DNA of 64,000 bases from W0P28-013 sp051878315 (GTDB taxonomy: Bacteria > Bacteroidota > Bacteroidia > Bacteroidales > Paludibacteraceae): assembly GCA_051878315.1 (NCBI GenBank), contig JBJEJW010000013.1:18890-82889 (forward strand). The letters are read 5' to 3'. The notes beneath the pieces were generated by a model. That model was not told the DNA's origin, made no database searches, and was given only the letters and a program-made list of their open reading frames with translations. The stretch's first letter is position 1. Each line of letters starts with the position of its first letter. Made by a program: the position numbers and the translations under genes. Of the stretch, positions 25,484-34,955 are shown one piece after another.

Positions 25484-26401
25484 ATGGCAAACAACATTTT
25501 CAACCGTTACATTTGGCTGGTCGATACGATTTCGCGCGCCAAACAGATTACTTACGAGGAGATCAACGAGCAGTGGCAACGCAACGAGAGCCTTAATCCG
25601 AAAGGCGAAAATTTGGCGTTGCGCACATTTCACAACCACCGCATGGCCATCGAGGAGTTGTTCGACATCAACATCGAATGCAATCCGCACAACGGCTACC
25701 GTTACTACATCGAAAACGCCGAAGACCTGAAACGCAACGATTTGCGCACGTGGCTCATCAACACCTTTGCCGTAAACAATCTGATACACGAAAGTTATCA
25801 CCTCAAACAGCGCATTCTGTTTGAATACATTCCGTCAGGGCAACAATTTCTGACACCCATCATTGCAGCCATGCGCGATGGTCGCACAATCACATTGACC
25901 TATCAGCGATTTTCGCAAAGCACACCGACCACATTCGAAGCCGAGCCGTGGTGCGTAAAGGTCTGCCGGCAGCGTTGGTACATGGTGGCCAGGTGCATCG
26001 CCTACGACAATCCGCGCATCTATGCACTCGACCGCATTCTCGATTTGGAAACGACCGACCATCGCTTTACGTTGCCGCCCGAGTTCGACGCCGAAGCCTA
26101 CTTCAGGCATGCGTTCGGGGTAACCGTGGACGAAAACTATCCGCCCGAAACGGTCAAATTGAAAGTATACAATCAGCAAGTCTGCTATCTGCGCACACTG
26201 CCCTTGCATCAGTCGCAAACCGAAACCGAATGCGGCGACAACTACGCCGTATTCAACTACTTTTTAAGTCCGACCAACGACTTTCAACACAAATTATTGT
26301 CGATAGGCGCATCGGTAGAAGTGCTCGAACCGCATTGGTTGCGCCAAGAAATTTGTCAAGCAGCCCGCAAAACCGTCCAACTCAACAAACGTATTCGTTA
26401 G
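25484..26401 (+). CDS. WYL-domain transcriptional regulator
   Basis: A 305-residue DNA-binding protein. Residues 1-75 form a winged-helix-type region (WLVDTISRAKQITYEEINEQ, then LALRTFHNHRMAIEELFDI). Residues ~115-200 are the WYL domain, with MRDGRTITLTYQRFSQST and the WCVKVCRQRWYMVARC strand pair typical of the fold, followed by a C-terminal WCX-like extension. I start it at 25484 because the longer frame begins upstream of the promoter. WYL regulators often sense nucleotides or other small ligands and control defence or stress genes; the effector here is unknown. Its own promoter and two nearby promoters share TATGC-N9-GCATA, which suggests an autoregulated local regulon. Gene ends 10 bases before menA on the other strand. 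Confidence 0.88.
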   Translation: MANNIFNRYIWLVDTISRAKQITYEEINEQWQRNESLNPKGENLALRTFHNHRMAIEELFDINIECNPHNGYRYYIENAEDLKRNDLRTWLINTFAVNNLIHESYHLKQRILFEYIPSGQQFLTPIIAAMRDGRTITLTYQRFSQSTPTTFEAEPWCVKVCRQRWYMVARCIAYDNPRIYALDRILDLETTDHRFTLPPEFDAEAYFRHAFGVTVDENYPPETVKLKVYNQQVCYLRTLPLHQSQTETECGDNYAVFNYFLSPTNDFQHKLLSIGASVEVLEPHWLRQEICQAARKTVQLNKRIR

Positions 26402-26411
26402 TTACTGATTA

Positions 26412-27413
26412 TCAGCACACTAATGCTAAAACCACATTAACGACAGCCAAAATCAAGCAGAAGAACGTAACCAGATTACGCGCCACGAGCCAACGGATAA
26501 GGAACCAATCCATATTGTGCTGGCGATAGAGTTCAAAATTGCCCATCGGTCCCATCCACCAGCGCGGTTCGAACGGGATTTTCTTATCGTCCAAGTGCGC
26601 CGCCAGCGAATAAATCAGATAAATACCCATCGGCAACAACGGCAATACGAACAAGTACGCCCAATGCAACTGCCCCACGGCCACGCCAACCGACAGTATG
26701 ACAAACGGCAACACATTGAACACGCCGGCAAAAAACAACATCGCACCACGCGTCCGAAGCAGACGTGCAAAAGTCATCTTACCGGCCTGCGCATCGGCTT
26801 TGAGATCGAGCACTGCGTGCGAATAGACAATGTTGGTTGCCAGCAATCCAACCGACACCGACACCCACACGATTTCGTTATCAAACACACCGCAGACCGC
26901 ATATTGCATACCTATCATCAACAACGGACCAAACATAATGCCAATAACCAATTCGCCCAAACCATGATAGCCCAACTCGAGCGGTTTGCCCGAATAAGAT
27001 ATGCCCAACAGCAAGCCCGTTAACGCTATGACAGCAATTTGCCAACCGCGAAACACAAGCACCACAGCGCCGGCCACACCCGCCACTGCCAAAAAACTAC
27101 AAAACGCCACCAACAATTCTTTGGGCGTAGCCTCGCCCGACTCGATGTAGTGGCACTTTTCCATGTGCGTGCGAAACCCTTCGGCCGTTACCTTTTTACG
27201 GGCTTCTACATCGTTATGCCGATAGTCGAAATAGTCGTCGGCCAAGTTGAAACCCAGATGCGCACAAACAACGCCAAACAAAGCAATGAGAGCCAACCAC
27301 CACGAAAAATCGGGGTGCGTGGCCGCCATAGCCACTGCCAACAACGACGGCAAAACACTTTGCGGCAATGCAATGTCGCGTGCATTTTTGATCCAAAATT
27401 TCAATTTATTCAT
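26412..27413 (-). CDS. menA: UbiA-family prenyltransferase, probably MenA
   Basis: A 333-residue integral membrane protein with about nine hydrophobic segments. The first aspartate-rich motif is FNLADDYFDYRHND and the second DLKADAQAGKMT, the pattern of UbiA prenyltransferases; in MenA they position the polyprenyl diphosphate and Mg2+ for prenylation of 1,4-dihydroxy-2-naphthoate in menaquinone synthesis. Bacteroidales use menaquinone, so MenA is the best guess, but the loop with EKCHYIESGEATPKE and the absence of other men genes nearby leave room for a different UbiA enzyme. It is transcribed convergently with the WYL gene. A TATTTTTG box lies upstream at 27444-27437. Confidence 0.75.
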   Translation of the reverse strand: MNKLKFWIKNARDIALPQSVLPSLLAVAMAATHPDFSWWLALIALFGVVCAHLGFNLADDYFDYRHNDVEARKKVTAEGFRTHMEKCHYIESGEATPKELLVAFCSFLAVAGVAGAVVLVFRGWQIAVIALTGLLLGISYSGKPLELGYHGLGELVIGIMFGPLLMIGMQYAVCGVFDNEIVWVSVSVGLLATNIVYSHAVLDLKADAQAGKMTFARLLRTRGAMLFFAGVFNVLPFVILSVGVAVGQLHWAYLFVLPLLPMGIYLIYSLAAHLDDKKIPFEPRWWMGPMGNFELYRQHNMDWFLIRWLVARNLVTFFCLILAVVNVVLALVC

Positions 27414-27436
27414 GCAACATCAGTTTTTATCGGCGA

Positions 27437-27444
27437 CAAAAATA
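27437..27444 (-). promoter_or_regulatory. Candidate -7 box of the MenA-like gene
   Basis: Minus-strand TATTTTTG matches TAnnTTTG about 24 bases before the start codon, immediately after the terminator of the preceding lipoprotein gene. No clear -33 box. Confidence 0.45.
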
Positions 27445-27461
27445 CATTTTTTTTTGCACAT

Positions 27462-27490
27462 AAAAAAATCCCGTCCAGCGACGGGATTTA
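27462..27490 (-). terminator. Intrinsic terminator after the 27516-28340 lipoprotein gene
   Basis: On the minus strand AAATCCCGTC and GACGGGATTT form a 10-bp stem with a four-base loop, followed by a T-run, 25 bases after the stop codon. A strong bacterial terminator. Confidence 0.85.
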
Positions 27491-27515
27491 CCACGGGAAA
27501 ACAAACCCGTTTTGG

Positions 27516-28340
27516 TTAATACGTTTCGGTTATACCACGATACGTAATTTCTTTCGACGTACCGGCATAAGCGACCGCCACATCAAGCGTTTCGCCGGTG
27601 CCGAGTTGATGCGCCGTGATTTGCACCTTACCGGTTTCAAATCGGTCAGGATTGTACAACGAGCGCACCGTTAATCTGTCCATTTCGTAAACCAGCGCCA
27701 CATTCTGTTCGAGTAGAAAAACACCCTTACCCGACAGCACATAACGTGTTGTGTACAAGTTTGAAACAAGCGTATCGTTCTGTTGTTGCAACTGCCATTC
27801 CGCCGCAAAAGCGTCGGTGACGTCAGAGGTAGCGTTGTTGGCGATTGTCCATGTGCGTTCGGCCGTACACGTCATCGTAACCGGCGTATTTGCCGCCACT
27901 TGCCCGATGTCGGATGCACAGGAAGTCACACGACCGGAGTCGTAATACATTTTTTGACCGATAATCAAGTTATTATCAGCATTGAGTATCAATGTCCACG
28001 TAGCGTCCACATCGGTCAACCGATGATTATCGATAACGACGATATGCGGCATCGCACCATGATAACGCTGCAACACAAACAGCGTATCGCCCACCGACTC
28101 GAACACTGCATAATCGGCAAATTGCGAAGCCATCTGCACACGCGTCAAACTATCGCCGTACAAAAGTGCATTCATATCAAACATTTCGGCTATAAACTCA
28201 CTCGTCATCGACCGCGCGCACAAATACCACCGATTTTCGATTTCCCAACCGCGTTGCGTGCGATGTACCGGCACATTCTGTTCGCACGCCGTGAGCAGCA
28301 ACACCGCCAAAAAACTACAAATATACAGACTCTTTTTCAT
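27516..28340 (-). CDS. Lipoprotein of unknown function
   Basis: A 274-residue protein with lipobox signal MKKSLYICSFLAVLLLTAC followed by EQNVPVHR. The remainder looks beta-rich, with alternating hydrophobic residues (WTLILNADNNLIIGQKMYY, DTLFVLQRYHGAMPHIVVI), consistent with a small periplasmic or outer-membrane-attached beta-structure. I recognise no family. It follows the barrel gene at 28374-29030 by 33 bases on the same strand and has a terminator, so the two likely form a bicistronic unit and may work together at the outer membrane. Confidence 0.75.
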   Translation of the reverse strand: MKKSLYICSFLAVLLLTACEQNVPVHRTQRGWEIENRWYLCARSMTSEFIAEMFDMNALLYGDSLTRVQMASQFADYAVFESVGDTLFVLQRYHGAMPHIVVIDNHRLTDVDATWTLILNADNNLIIGQKMYYDSGRVTSCASDIGQVAANTPVTMTCTAERTWTIANNATSDVTDAFAAEWQLQQQNDTLVSNLYTTRYVLSGKGVFLLEQNVALVYEMDRLTVRSLYNPDRFETGKVQITAHQLGTGETLDVAVAYAGTSKEITYRGITETY

Positions 28341-28373
28341 ACGAATATCCTCCCGAAATAAAGCATTAAACCA

Positions 28374-29030
28374 TTAGAAACGAGCGCCAACGCCAATATT
28401 GACAAAGCCTTTGTGGCCGACGCCGATTTCGGCCGTTCCATACACGCGATTGCCCACACGCACGCCAAGCGCCGTCAGTTGAAACGCCGGTAACACGGCA
28501 TCGAGGCGCGGTTTCGAGTCGAGATAATCGCGCTCAACAGCAAAAAGCACACCCAACGACACGCCCGAATACAATCCAACCACGGGACGATCGAGATACT
28601 GAAACCGTATCGACGGCAAAACGGACAACTGCGTCATATCGGTTTTCCCGACAAACTCATCGGTAACGCGGTCGTATTGACGGCTGTATTTTCCCCCATA
28701 ATAGACTTCGACACCAAGATGTAGCCAATATTTGATGGCATAGCGATAGTTGACAGCAAACGACGGCAATATAGCCGCAGTACGCGTATAGACATCGGGT
28801 GTAAACCAAGCGCCGGGATTCCCAACAAAAGGGTCACCCATGTCGCAGAAACCGAAATAGCCGCCAAACCACCCGTTCATCAGCGGGTCGCCCACCGAGA
28901 ACTGCACATAATGGCGCGGAATGTCGCGTACGACAATCGCGTCGTCGTCGCTATCGGCAGCGCGCGCCACCGACACACAGCCGCACAAAACGGCTGCCAA
29001 CAACAGCATTTTTTTTGAATAATTTTTCAT
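28374..29030 (-). CDS. Small outer-membrane beta-barrel protein
   Basis: A 218-residue protein with signal peptide (cleavage near SVARA) and a series of amphipathic strands (YRYAIKYWLHLGVEVYYGG, TQLSVLPSIRFQYLD, VVGLYSGVSLGVLFA) ending in FVNIGVGARF; the terminal phenylalanine is the classic Bam recognition signal of outer-membrane barrels. Length suggests an eight-stranded barrel. It heads a two-gene unit with the lipoprotein at 27516-28340. No enzymatic or receptor motif is visible. Confidence 0.75.
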   Translation of the reverse strand: MKNYSKKMLLLAAVLCGCVSVARAADSDDDAIVVRDIPRHYVQFSVGDPLMNGWFGGYFGFCDMGDPFVGNPGAWFTPDVYTRTAAILPSFAVNYRYAIKYWLHLGVEVYYGGKYSRQYDRVTDEFVGKTDMTQLSVLPSIRFQYLDRPVVGLYSGVSLGVLFAVERDYLDSKPRLDAVLPAFQLTALGVRVGNRVYGTAEIGVGHKGFVNIGVGARF

Positions 29031-29129
29031 AACCGCCTAAAAATAAGAGATTGTTTTCATAAAAGATGATGCTTCGAACACCCAAAACGTTGCAAAAATC
29101 GTACAAAAAAAATGACAAAAAAACAACCA

Positions 29130-29161
29130 TTTGCAACATATCGCAAAATTTACTACCTTTG
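29130..29161 (+). promoter_or_regulatory. Promoter of cysS and downstream genes
   Basis: TTTG (29130-29133) and TACCTTTG (29154-29161) are separated by 20 bases. The ATG at 29193 lies 32 bases downstream, which decides against a longer upstream start. Confidence 0.75.
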
Positions 29162-29192
29162 TGGGTTGATTTATTGCACAATCTTGTTTGAT

Positions 29193-30656
29193 ATGGAAAC
29201 TGCGCTTTTTATTTACAATACGCTGACGCGTTGCAAAGAGTTATTCAAACCGCTGCATGCGCCGCACGTCGGTTTGTACGTTTGCGGTCCGACCGTCTAT
29301 GGCGACGGACACCTCGGTCATGCACGCCCGGCCATCACGTTCGATGTGTTATTTCGTTACCTGACACACCTCGGTTACAAAGTGCGCTATGTGCGCAACA
29401 TCACCGATGTCGGTCATTTGGAACACGATGCCGATGAGGGTGAAGACAAGATAGCAAAAAAAGCACGCCTCGAAAAACTCGAACCGATGGAAGTGGTGCA
29501 ACACTACACACTGCGCTATCACAAAGCCATGGAACAACTGAATGTGTTGCCACCGAGTATCGAGCCACACGCATCGGGACATATTATCGAACAAATTGCG
29601 TTTGTGCAAAAAATTCTCGATGCAGGCTACGCCTATGTCAGCGAGGGATCGGTCTATTTCGATGTCGAAAAGTATAACAAAGAGCACCACTACGGCAAAC
29701 TATCGGGGCGCAACATCGATGAGTTACTCGAAACAACACGCGAGCTCGACGGACAAACCGAGAAACGGCGCAGCATTGATTTCGCATTATGGAAAAAAGC
29801 CGCGCCCGAACACATCATGCACTGGCCAAGCCCGTGGAGCGAAGGTTTCCCCGGATGGCACATGGAATGTTCGGCCATGGGTACTAAATACCTCGGCGAA
29901 GAATTTGACATACACGGTGGCGGCATGGATTTAATGTTTCCGCACCACGAATGTGAAATAGCCCAAAGCGTGGCTGCGCTCGGCCACGAAACCGTGCATT
30001 ATTGGATGCACAACAACATGATAACCATCAATGGACAAAAGATGGGCAAGTCGCTTGGCAACTTCATCACGCTCGACGAATTTTTCACCGGTTCGCATCC
30101 ACTGCTGACACAGGCTTATGCGCCAATGACCATTCGTTTTTTCATTCTGCAAGCACACTACCGTTCGACTATCGATTTCAGCAACGAAGCATTACAAGCA
30201 TCGGAAAAAGGTTTGGCGCGCCTAATGGAAGCCTACGAGCGTCTGCAAAAACTATCGCCGGCGGCGCAATCGACCATCGACGTGAAAGGCCTGCGCGACC
30301 GCTGCGAAGAGGCCATGTGCGACGACATGAACACGCCGATTGTCATCTCACACCTATTCGATGCCTGCAAAGCCATCAACACCGTGTACGACGGCAAAGG
30401 TACCATTGCGGCCGACGATTTAGAAGAGTTGAAATCCGTTTTCAAACTCTTTGTCGAAGATATTTTGGGACTGCAAACCACACCGGCCGGCAACGACAAC
30501 GAAGCCTACAAAAAAGCAGTCGATTTGTTGCTCGACATACGCTTGCAAGCCAAACAAAACAAAGATTGGGCAACATCGGACAAAATACGTAACGAACTGA
30601 CAGCCATCGGATTCACCATAAAAGACACTAAAGACGGTTTCGAATGGTCAATTTGA
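29193..30656 (+). CDS. cysS: Cysteinyl-tRNA synthetase
   Basis: A 487-residue class I synthetase that charges tRNA-Cys. It has the zinc-site cysteine and HIGH-type motif in YVCGPTVYGDGHLGHARPA, further zinc ligands in GWHMECSAM and HHECEIAQS, and KMGKSLGN as the KMSKS loop. The C-terminal helical domain with WATSDKIRNELTAIGF is complete. The start is placed at METALFIYNTL after the promoter. It leads a run of genes on the plus strand to 36835, with a TlpA-like lipoprotein 41 bases later. Confidence 0.97.
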   Translation: METALFIYNTLTRCKELFKPLHAPHVGLYVCGPTVYGDGHLGHARPAITFDVLFRYLTHLGYKVRYVRNITDVGHLEHDADEGEDKIAKKARLEKLEPMEVVQHYTLRYHKAMEQLNVLPPSIEPHASGHIIEQIAFVQKILDAGYAYVSEGSVYFDVEKYNKEHHYGKLSGRNIDELLETTRELDGQTEKRRSIDFALWKKAAPEHIMHWPSPWSEGFPGWHMECSAMGTKYLGEEFDIHGGGMDLMFPHHECEIAQSVAALGHETVHYWMHNNMITINGQKMGKSLGNFITLDEFFTGSHPLLTQAYAPMTIRFFILQAHYRSTIDFSNEALQASEKGLARLMEAYERLQKLSPAAQSTIDVKGLRDRCEEAMCDDMNTPIVISHLFDACKAINTVYDGKGTIAADDLEELKSVFKLFVEDILGLQTTPAGNDNEAYKKAVDLLLDIRLQAKQNKDWATSDKIRNELTAIGFTIKDTKDGFEWSI

Positions 30657-30697
30657 TGAGATTCGCTAATAAAAACACAAAAATAGGAGAAACAATC

Positions 30698-31792
30698 ATG
30701 AAAAAATCGTTCAAATTTCTGTCGGCAGGCATCATAGCCGCCACACTCGTCGGTTGCCAATGCAATCAGTACAAACTTGATGGTCGCGTTGGCGAGGAAT
30801 GGGCCGACGGCACAGCCTACTGCACACCGATAGGTACCAACAATCATGCCGACCCGCTGGATAGCGCGATTGTTCATGCAGACGGCACATTCGTCATGAA
30901 AGGCACCTGTAACACACCGGCAGTCTGTGTAGTCAGCATACAGAAAGGGGATAATCGCAATGCGCTTGGTTACGTCGTGTTGGAAGCAGGTAACATTACA
31001 ATCACGTCCGACGGCGATGGTTTCCATATATCGGGCACAGAACTCAACGATCTGGCCAACACACATTTACAGGAAGCAGTGCCTTTCGAACAGCAGTTGT
31101 CGGCGCTATTCAACGAATGGTCGGTCACCGAAGACGAAAGCGCACGCAAAGCCATTGAGTACACATTCGACAGCATCGATGCCGAATATCAACAACTGAA
31201 CAAACAATTCGTATTGAATAACAGCGACAATATTGTCGGCGCATTTGTGTTCACCCAAACGGATTTAAGCGATGCGGAACAAGCCGAAATACTGCAGCAA
31301 GCCGGTGCGACATTCAAAGCACAACCTCAAGTGCAAAAAATCGCCGAACGCATCGAACAGTTGAAAAAAGTTGCTGTTGGTCAACCATTTACCGATTTCG
31401 AAATGGACGATCTCGATGGGAATCGTGTTAAATTGTCGGATTTTGTGGGAAAGGGTAAATATATTGTAGTCGATTTTTGGGCTTCGTGGTGCGGTCCCTG
31501 CCGCCGTTCGATGCCGGCATTGAAAGCCTTGTACAAACAGTACAATAGTCAAATCGATATCGTAGGTGTATCGTTCGACAAAAACGATACGGCTTGGAAA
31601 GAATGCGTCGCTACGCTCGAATTGCCTTGGCATCACATGTCCGATTTGAAAGGCTGGCAATCGGAAGCCGCCTCCATCTATTGTATCAACAGCATACCGC
31701 ATCTGATGTTGATAGACAATGACGGTATCATCGTGGCACGCAACCTGTACGACAACACCTTAGCCGAAAAACTGCACGAGATTTTCGACTAA
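30698..31792 (+). CDS. TlpA/ResA-type thioredoxin lipoprotein with DUF4369-like N-domain
   Basis: A 364-residue protein with a lipobox signal (FLSAGIIAATLVGC) then QCNQYKLDG. Residues ~25-125 fit the DUF4369 domain common in Bacteroidota TlpA proteins; residues ~225-360 are an AhpC/TlpA thioredoxin fold with active site WASWCGPCRRSMPALK and the cis-proline loop INSIPHLMLID. It probably reduces disulphides in periplasmic proteins or cytochromes. An AGGAG stretch about ten bases before ATG 30698, and the signal peptide, decide the start over the in-frame ATG upstream overlapping cysS. Confidence 0.9.
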   Translation: MKKSFKFLSAGIIAATLVGCQCNQYKLDGRVGEEWADGTAYCTPIGTNNHADPLDSAIVHADGTFVMKGTCNTPAVCVVSIQKGDNRNALGYVVLEAGNITITSDGDGFHISGTELNDLANTHLQEAVPFEQQLSALFNEWSVTEDESARKAIEYTFDSIDAEYQQLNKQFVLNNSDNIVGAFVFTQTDLSDAEQAEILQQAGATFKAQPQVQKIAERIEQLKKVAVGQPFTDFEMDDLDGNRVKLSDFVGKGKYIVVDFWASWCGPCRRSMPALKALYKQYNSQIDIVGVSFDKNDTAWKECVATLELPWHHMSDLKGWQSEAASIYCINSIPHLMLIDNDGIIVARNLYDNTLAEKLHEIFD

Positions 31793-31827
31793 CCCAACGA
31801 TTGAACATGCACCACGCTTTGTAACAG

Positions 31828-33966
31828 ATGAAACAACGCATTGCCATATTGTTTTTCGGGTTGATACTCGCTGCCTGCAGCACTGCGGACAACACCGAGA
31901 GCCTATCGGCCTACTACGCCACCACGCAAGGATTAAATCAGGGCGAGTTGAAAACAGCCTTGTACAACATCATCAAAAATCCGCGCGTAGTGGGATACGA
32001 CAATTTGTGGCAATATTTCCCGCAAACCGACCGCAAAGCCGATGGTACCGTGTGGGACATGTATTCCGATAACACCTACTACTTCCCTGACGACGGCACT
32101 TCGGCTGCCACCGGCATGGATAAAGAACATGCATTCCCGAAAAGTTGGTGGACATCGGATTTCAAAGCCGACTATTTCGATTGTTATAGCGACTTGTTCA
32201 ATCTGAACCCCGCCGATGCTGCTGCCAACCAACAAATAAAAAGCGCACTCCCCATGGCCGAAATTGACATTAGCGTAACGGCCGACAATGGTGTTGTGCG
32301 CAAAGGCACCAGCACACTGCACGGAGCCTATCCAGAATCGCAACCGCACACGGCGTGGGAACCGGCCGACGAATACAAAGGCGATTTCGCGCGTACCTAT
32401 ATGTATGTAGTAACATGTTACGAATTCATTTCGTACGCATCCAATTCAAACGGACCGGCATGGTCGAGTACATCGGGCGCAAGCACTCAAATAACGTGGA
32501 ACAGCAGCGATACCTATCCTCTATTGACCGATTGGACTGCCCAAATGCTGCTCGAATGGCATCACAACGACCCTGTCAGCGAGAAAGAATTGAACCGTAA
32601 CGAAATCATTTACAGCATACAAGGGAATAGAAATCCGTTTATCGACTGTCCCGATTTTGCCGACTACATTTGGGGCGACAAAAAAAATGAACCGTTTGAT
32701 ATTGCACTGATTACAGGCAAAGCCTTCTTCAGCATGCCGAAAAACGGCGAAAAATACGCATTCAAAGGCGACAGCATCAATACCACACAACGGTTGAAAA
32801 TGCAGTTCAGGGCTAACAATGTGTCGCAACCTATTGCATTGCAAATCGTAGGCACATCCAAAGGTCAATTCTCCCTACCGCAAAGCAGCCTGACCGCCGC
32901 CGAAGCCACCAATGGTGCCATTCTAACATTAGAATACACATCGAGCATACCGGCACGCGATACCGTTCAGTTGTATCTCGTCAGCGACGAATTGGCAGCA
33001 CCGGTCGTCATCACACTGACCGCTGAAGCATTCGACACATTTCGAGTACTCGAACCCATCATCACCGACAACGCTTTTACATTGCGCTGGACTGCTTCGG
33101 CCGATGCCGACAGATATGCAATCAGTGTTTTTCAGCCACGCGATACCGGCGAAATGGCATGGATAAACATTTTGGATGAAGAATTCGTTTGGCAAAGCGT
33201 ACCCGACACATGGAGTTATTCGGTCAACAGCAAGGGGACATGCGTTGGGGTCGAACTCAATCAAAAATATGTGAAACTCGCATCAGGTTCCTACGACGGA
33301 TTTATACAAACGCCGCCTTTGTCCGTCGGCGACACCGTAATCATCAGCACTTGCGCAGCACAATACAACAATAACAGCACCGCCAATGTATCACTAACCA
33401 TTGCCGCTAACGAAATCGACATTGTCGAGCATCAAATAACAGCTGATTTTCAGATATTTACAGACACTATTATTGCCACGCAGCCTACACTTACATTCCG
33501 GTTCACTGCCAAAAAAGGCAAACAAGTCTGGCTTGATGCCGTGCGTATCGACACACACGCTGCTATCGAATCGCAAGTGCTGATACGCGACGAATTTCCG
33601 GCCACAACCACCGACACCCACTACACCGTGAGCAACCTTGTAACCGACGAGCATTATTGGTACACCATACAACCACAAGGCGGTACCTACGACACGACAT
33701 TCGGCCCGTTCGAAGTGGTAGTAACACCAACTGCCATCAAGCAGTTACAGGCCGGCAGCATTATGTGGAGCATCGGACACGATGTATTACATCTGGAACA
33801 ACTGCCCGCCCACACCGACATTATGCTATACGACCTTGCGGGACACATCATTTATACCATGCGCAAAAACACCAACTACGCTCTCGACATTCCGTTGAAG
33901 GCCTCCGGTATATTCATCTTGCACATAACAGGCTGTCAGCCGACCAAAATTCTCAAAACGCCTTAA
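31828..33966 (+). CDS. Endonuclease I-family extracellular nuclease with T9SS-like tail
   Basis: A 712-residue protein. Residues ~30-290 match the endonuclease I (EndA/NucM) family: DKEHAFPKSWW with the catalytic histidine, YSDLFNLNPADAAANQQ, LLEWHHNDPVSEKE and RNPFIDCPDFADYIWG. A beta-sandwich region follows, and the end (IMLYDLAGHIIYTM, ASGIFILHITG, KILKTP) resembles a T9SS type A sorting domain. It would degrade extracellular DNA for nutrition or biofilm escape. Oddly the N-terminus, LFFGLILAAC, is also a good lipobox, so lipidation and T9SS export appear together. It is 35 bases after the TlpA-like gene. Confidence 0.9.
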   Translation: MKQRIAILFFGLILAACSTADNTESLSAYYATTQGLNQGELKTALYNIIKNPRVVGYDNLWQYFPQTDRKADGTVWDMYSDNTYYFPDDGTSAATGMDKEHAFPKSWWTSDFKADYFDCYSDLFNLNPADAAANQQIKSALPMAEIDISVTADNGVVRKGTSTLHGAYPESQPHTAWEPADEYKGDFARTYMYVVTCYEFISYASNSNGPAWSSTSGASTQITWNSSDTYPLLTDWTAQMLLEWHHNDPVSEKELNRNEIIYSIQGNRNPFIDCPDFADYIWGDKKNEPFDIALITGKAFFSMPKNGEKYAFKGDSINTTQRLKMQFRANNVSQPIALQIVGTSKGQFSLPQSSLTAAEATNGAILTLEYTSSIPARDTVQLYLVSDELAAPVVITLTAEAFDTFRVLEPIITDNAFTLRWTASADADRYAISVFQPRDTGEMAWINILDEEFVWQSVPDTWSYSVNSKGTCVGVELNQKYVKLASGSYDGFIQTPPLSVGDTVIISTCAAQYNNNSTANVSLTIAANEIDIVEHQITADFQIFTDTIIATQPTLTFRFTAKKGKQVWLDAVRIDTHAAIESQVLIRDEFPATTTDTHYTVSNLVTDEHYWYTIQPQGGTYDTTFGPFEVVVTPTAIKQLQAGSIMWSIGHDVLHLEQLPAHTDIMLYDLAGHIIYTMRKNTNYALDIPLKASGIFILHITGCQPTKILKTP

Positions 33967-33968
33967 CA

Positions 33969-34934
33969 ATGCAGACGTTACGCTACAACACATTACGTCT
34001 TGTCGCCATTGGTTGCCTACTGACAAGCCTCGTCGTTGCCTGCAAAAAGACGCCGACTACCGCTACCGGTGGTTCTCTACAATACAACGGCCAAAATTAC
34101 ACGCTGCAAACCGCTCGTCAACATTGCTACCGCGACACTTTGTCGGGACAACAACGTATTGATGCCGCATTCTGTTCGCCCAAAATGAGTTTTGCCGATA
34201 GCAAAATGACAGGAACAGGCATATTGGTAGTACTCACTGTCGAGTGCGATTCGGCACATCTTGTCGCAGGCCAATACGACATACTGCCCGACTCGTATGC
34301 CATCATCGTAGCCGACGACAAATCCGACACCACGCGCTACCACATCGATGGTGGGACGCTTGATGTAACCGCCACCGACAACGGATTGCAATATACGTTT
34401 AGCGCCGGCGATTTCACAGGCTCGTACATAGGCACATACACCTACAATTACGACATCGACGGCACACCATGCGGGCACATCAGCATAAACGACTCTATCG
34501 TGCCGTTGCAAACAGGCGATTTATTATTGTGGGGTCCCATTTTCGACGATGATTTGCATTATTACGAATTTTATTTCTATTCGTGCAACCTGCGCCATAC
34601 CGATGCCGGCGCCATCCGACAAGGGATTGCCTTTGTGGTCGGCCTGCACTCGGCCAATACCGAAGCGCCCACCAACGGTACCTACCCTATCGGTAGTGCA
34701 AATCTCAACCAAACGGCCATGTATGGACACCGAAGCGGGAACAGCAGTTGGGGCACCTATTGGACCAACTATCTCACGGCCACATCTCAAACCAAAGCCA
34801 ATGTACTGACAGGCAACATTGCCTTGACCAACAACAATGGGGAATACGCATTTACATTCGATTGTACTGACCAACTTGGCAACAAAATAACAGGCACACA
34901 TAACGGCACATTCCGTATATGCGATGTCAGATAA
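33969..34934 (+). CDS. Lipoprotein of unknown function
   Basis: A 321-residue lipoprotein starting MQTLRYNTLRLVAIGCLLTS with lipobox LVVAC and KKTPTTATGG. It begins two bases after the nuclease stop, so it is almost surely co-translated. The body is beta-rich with tyrosine/aspartate strands (YTYNYDIDGTPCGHISIN, YYEFYFYSCNLRHTDAG, GEYAFTFDCTDQLGNKITG). I recognise no family. The repeated GxxxxxYNY and TFDCTD elements suggest a beta-barrel-like or lipocalin-like fold, which is a guess. The start is set at 33969 because the signal peptide begins there. Confidence 0.75.
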   Translation: MQTLRYNTLRLVAIGCLLTSLVVACKKTPTTATGGSLQYNGQNYTLQTARQHCYRDTLSGQQRIDAAFCSPKMSFADSKMTGTGILVVLTVECDSAHLVAGQYDILPDSYAIIVADDKSDTTRYHIDGGTLDVTATDNGLQYTFSAGDFTGSYIGTYTYNYDIDGTPCGHISINDSIVPLQTGDLLLWGPIFDDDLHYYEFYFYSCNLRHTDAGAIRQGIAFVVGLHSANTEAPTNGTYPIGSANLNQTAMYGHRSGNSSWGTYWTNYLTATSQTKANVLTGNIALTNNNGEYAFTFDCTDQLGNKITGTHNGTFRICDVR

Positions 34935-34955
34935 ACATCTGTTTTTTTGAAAATT

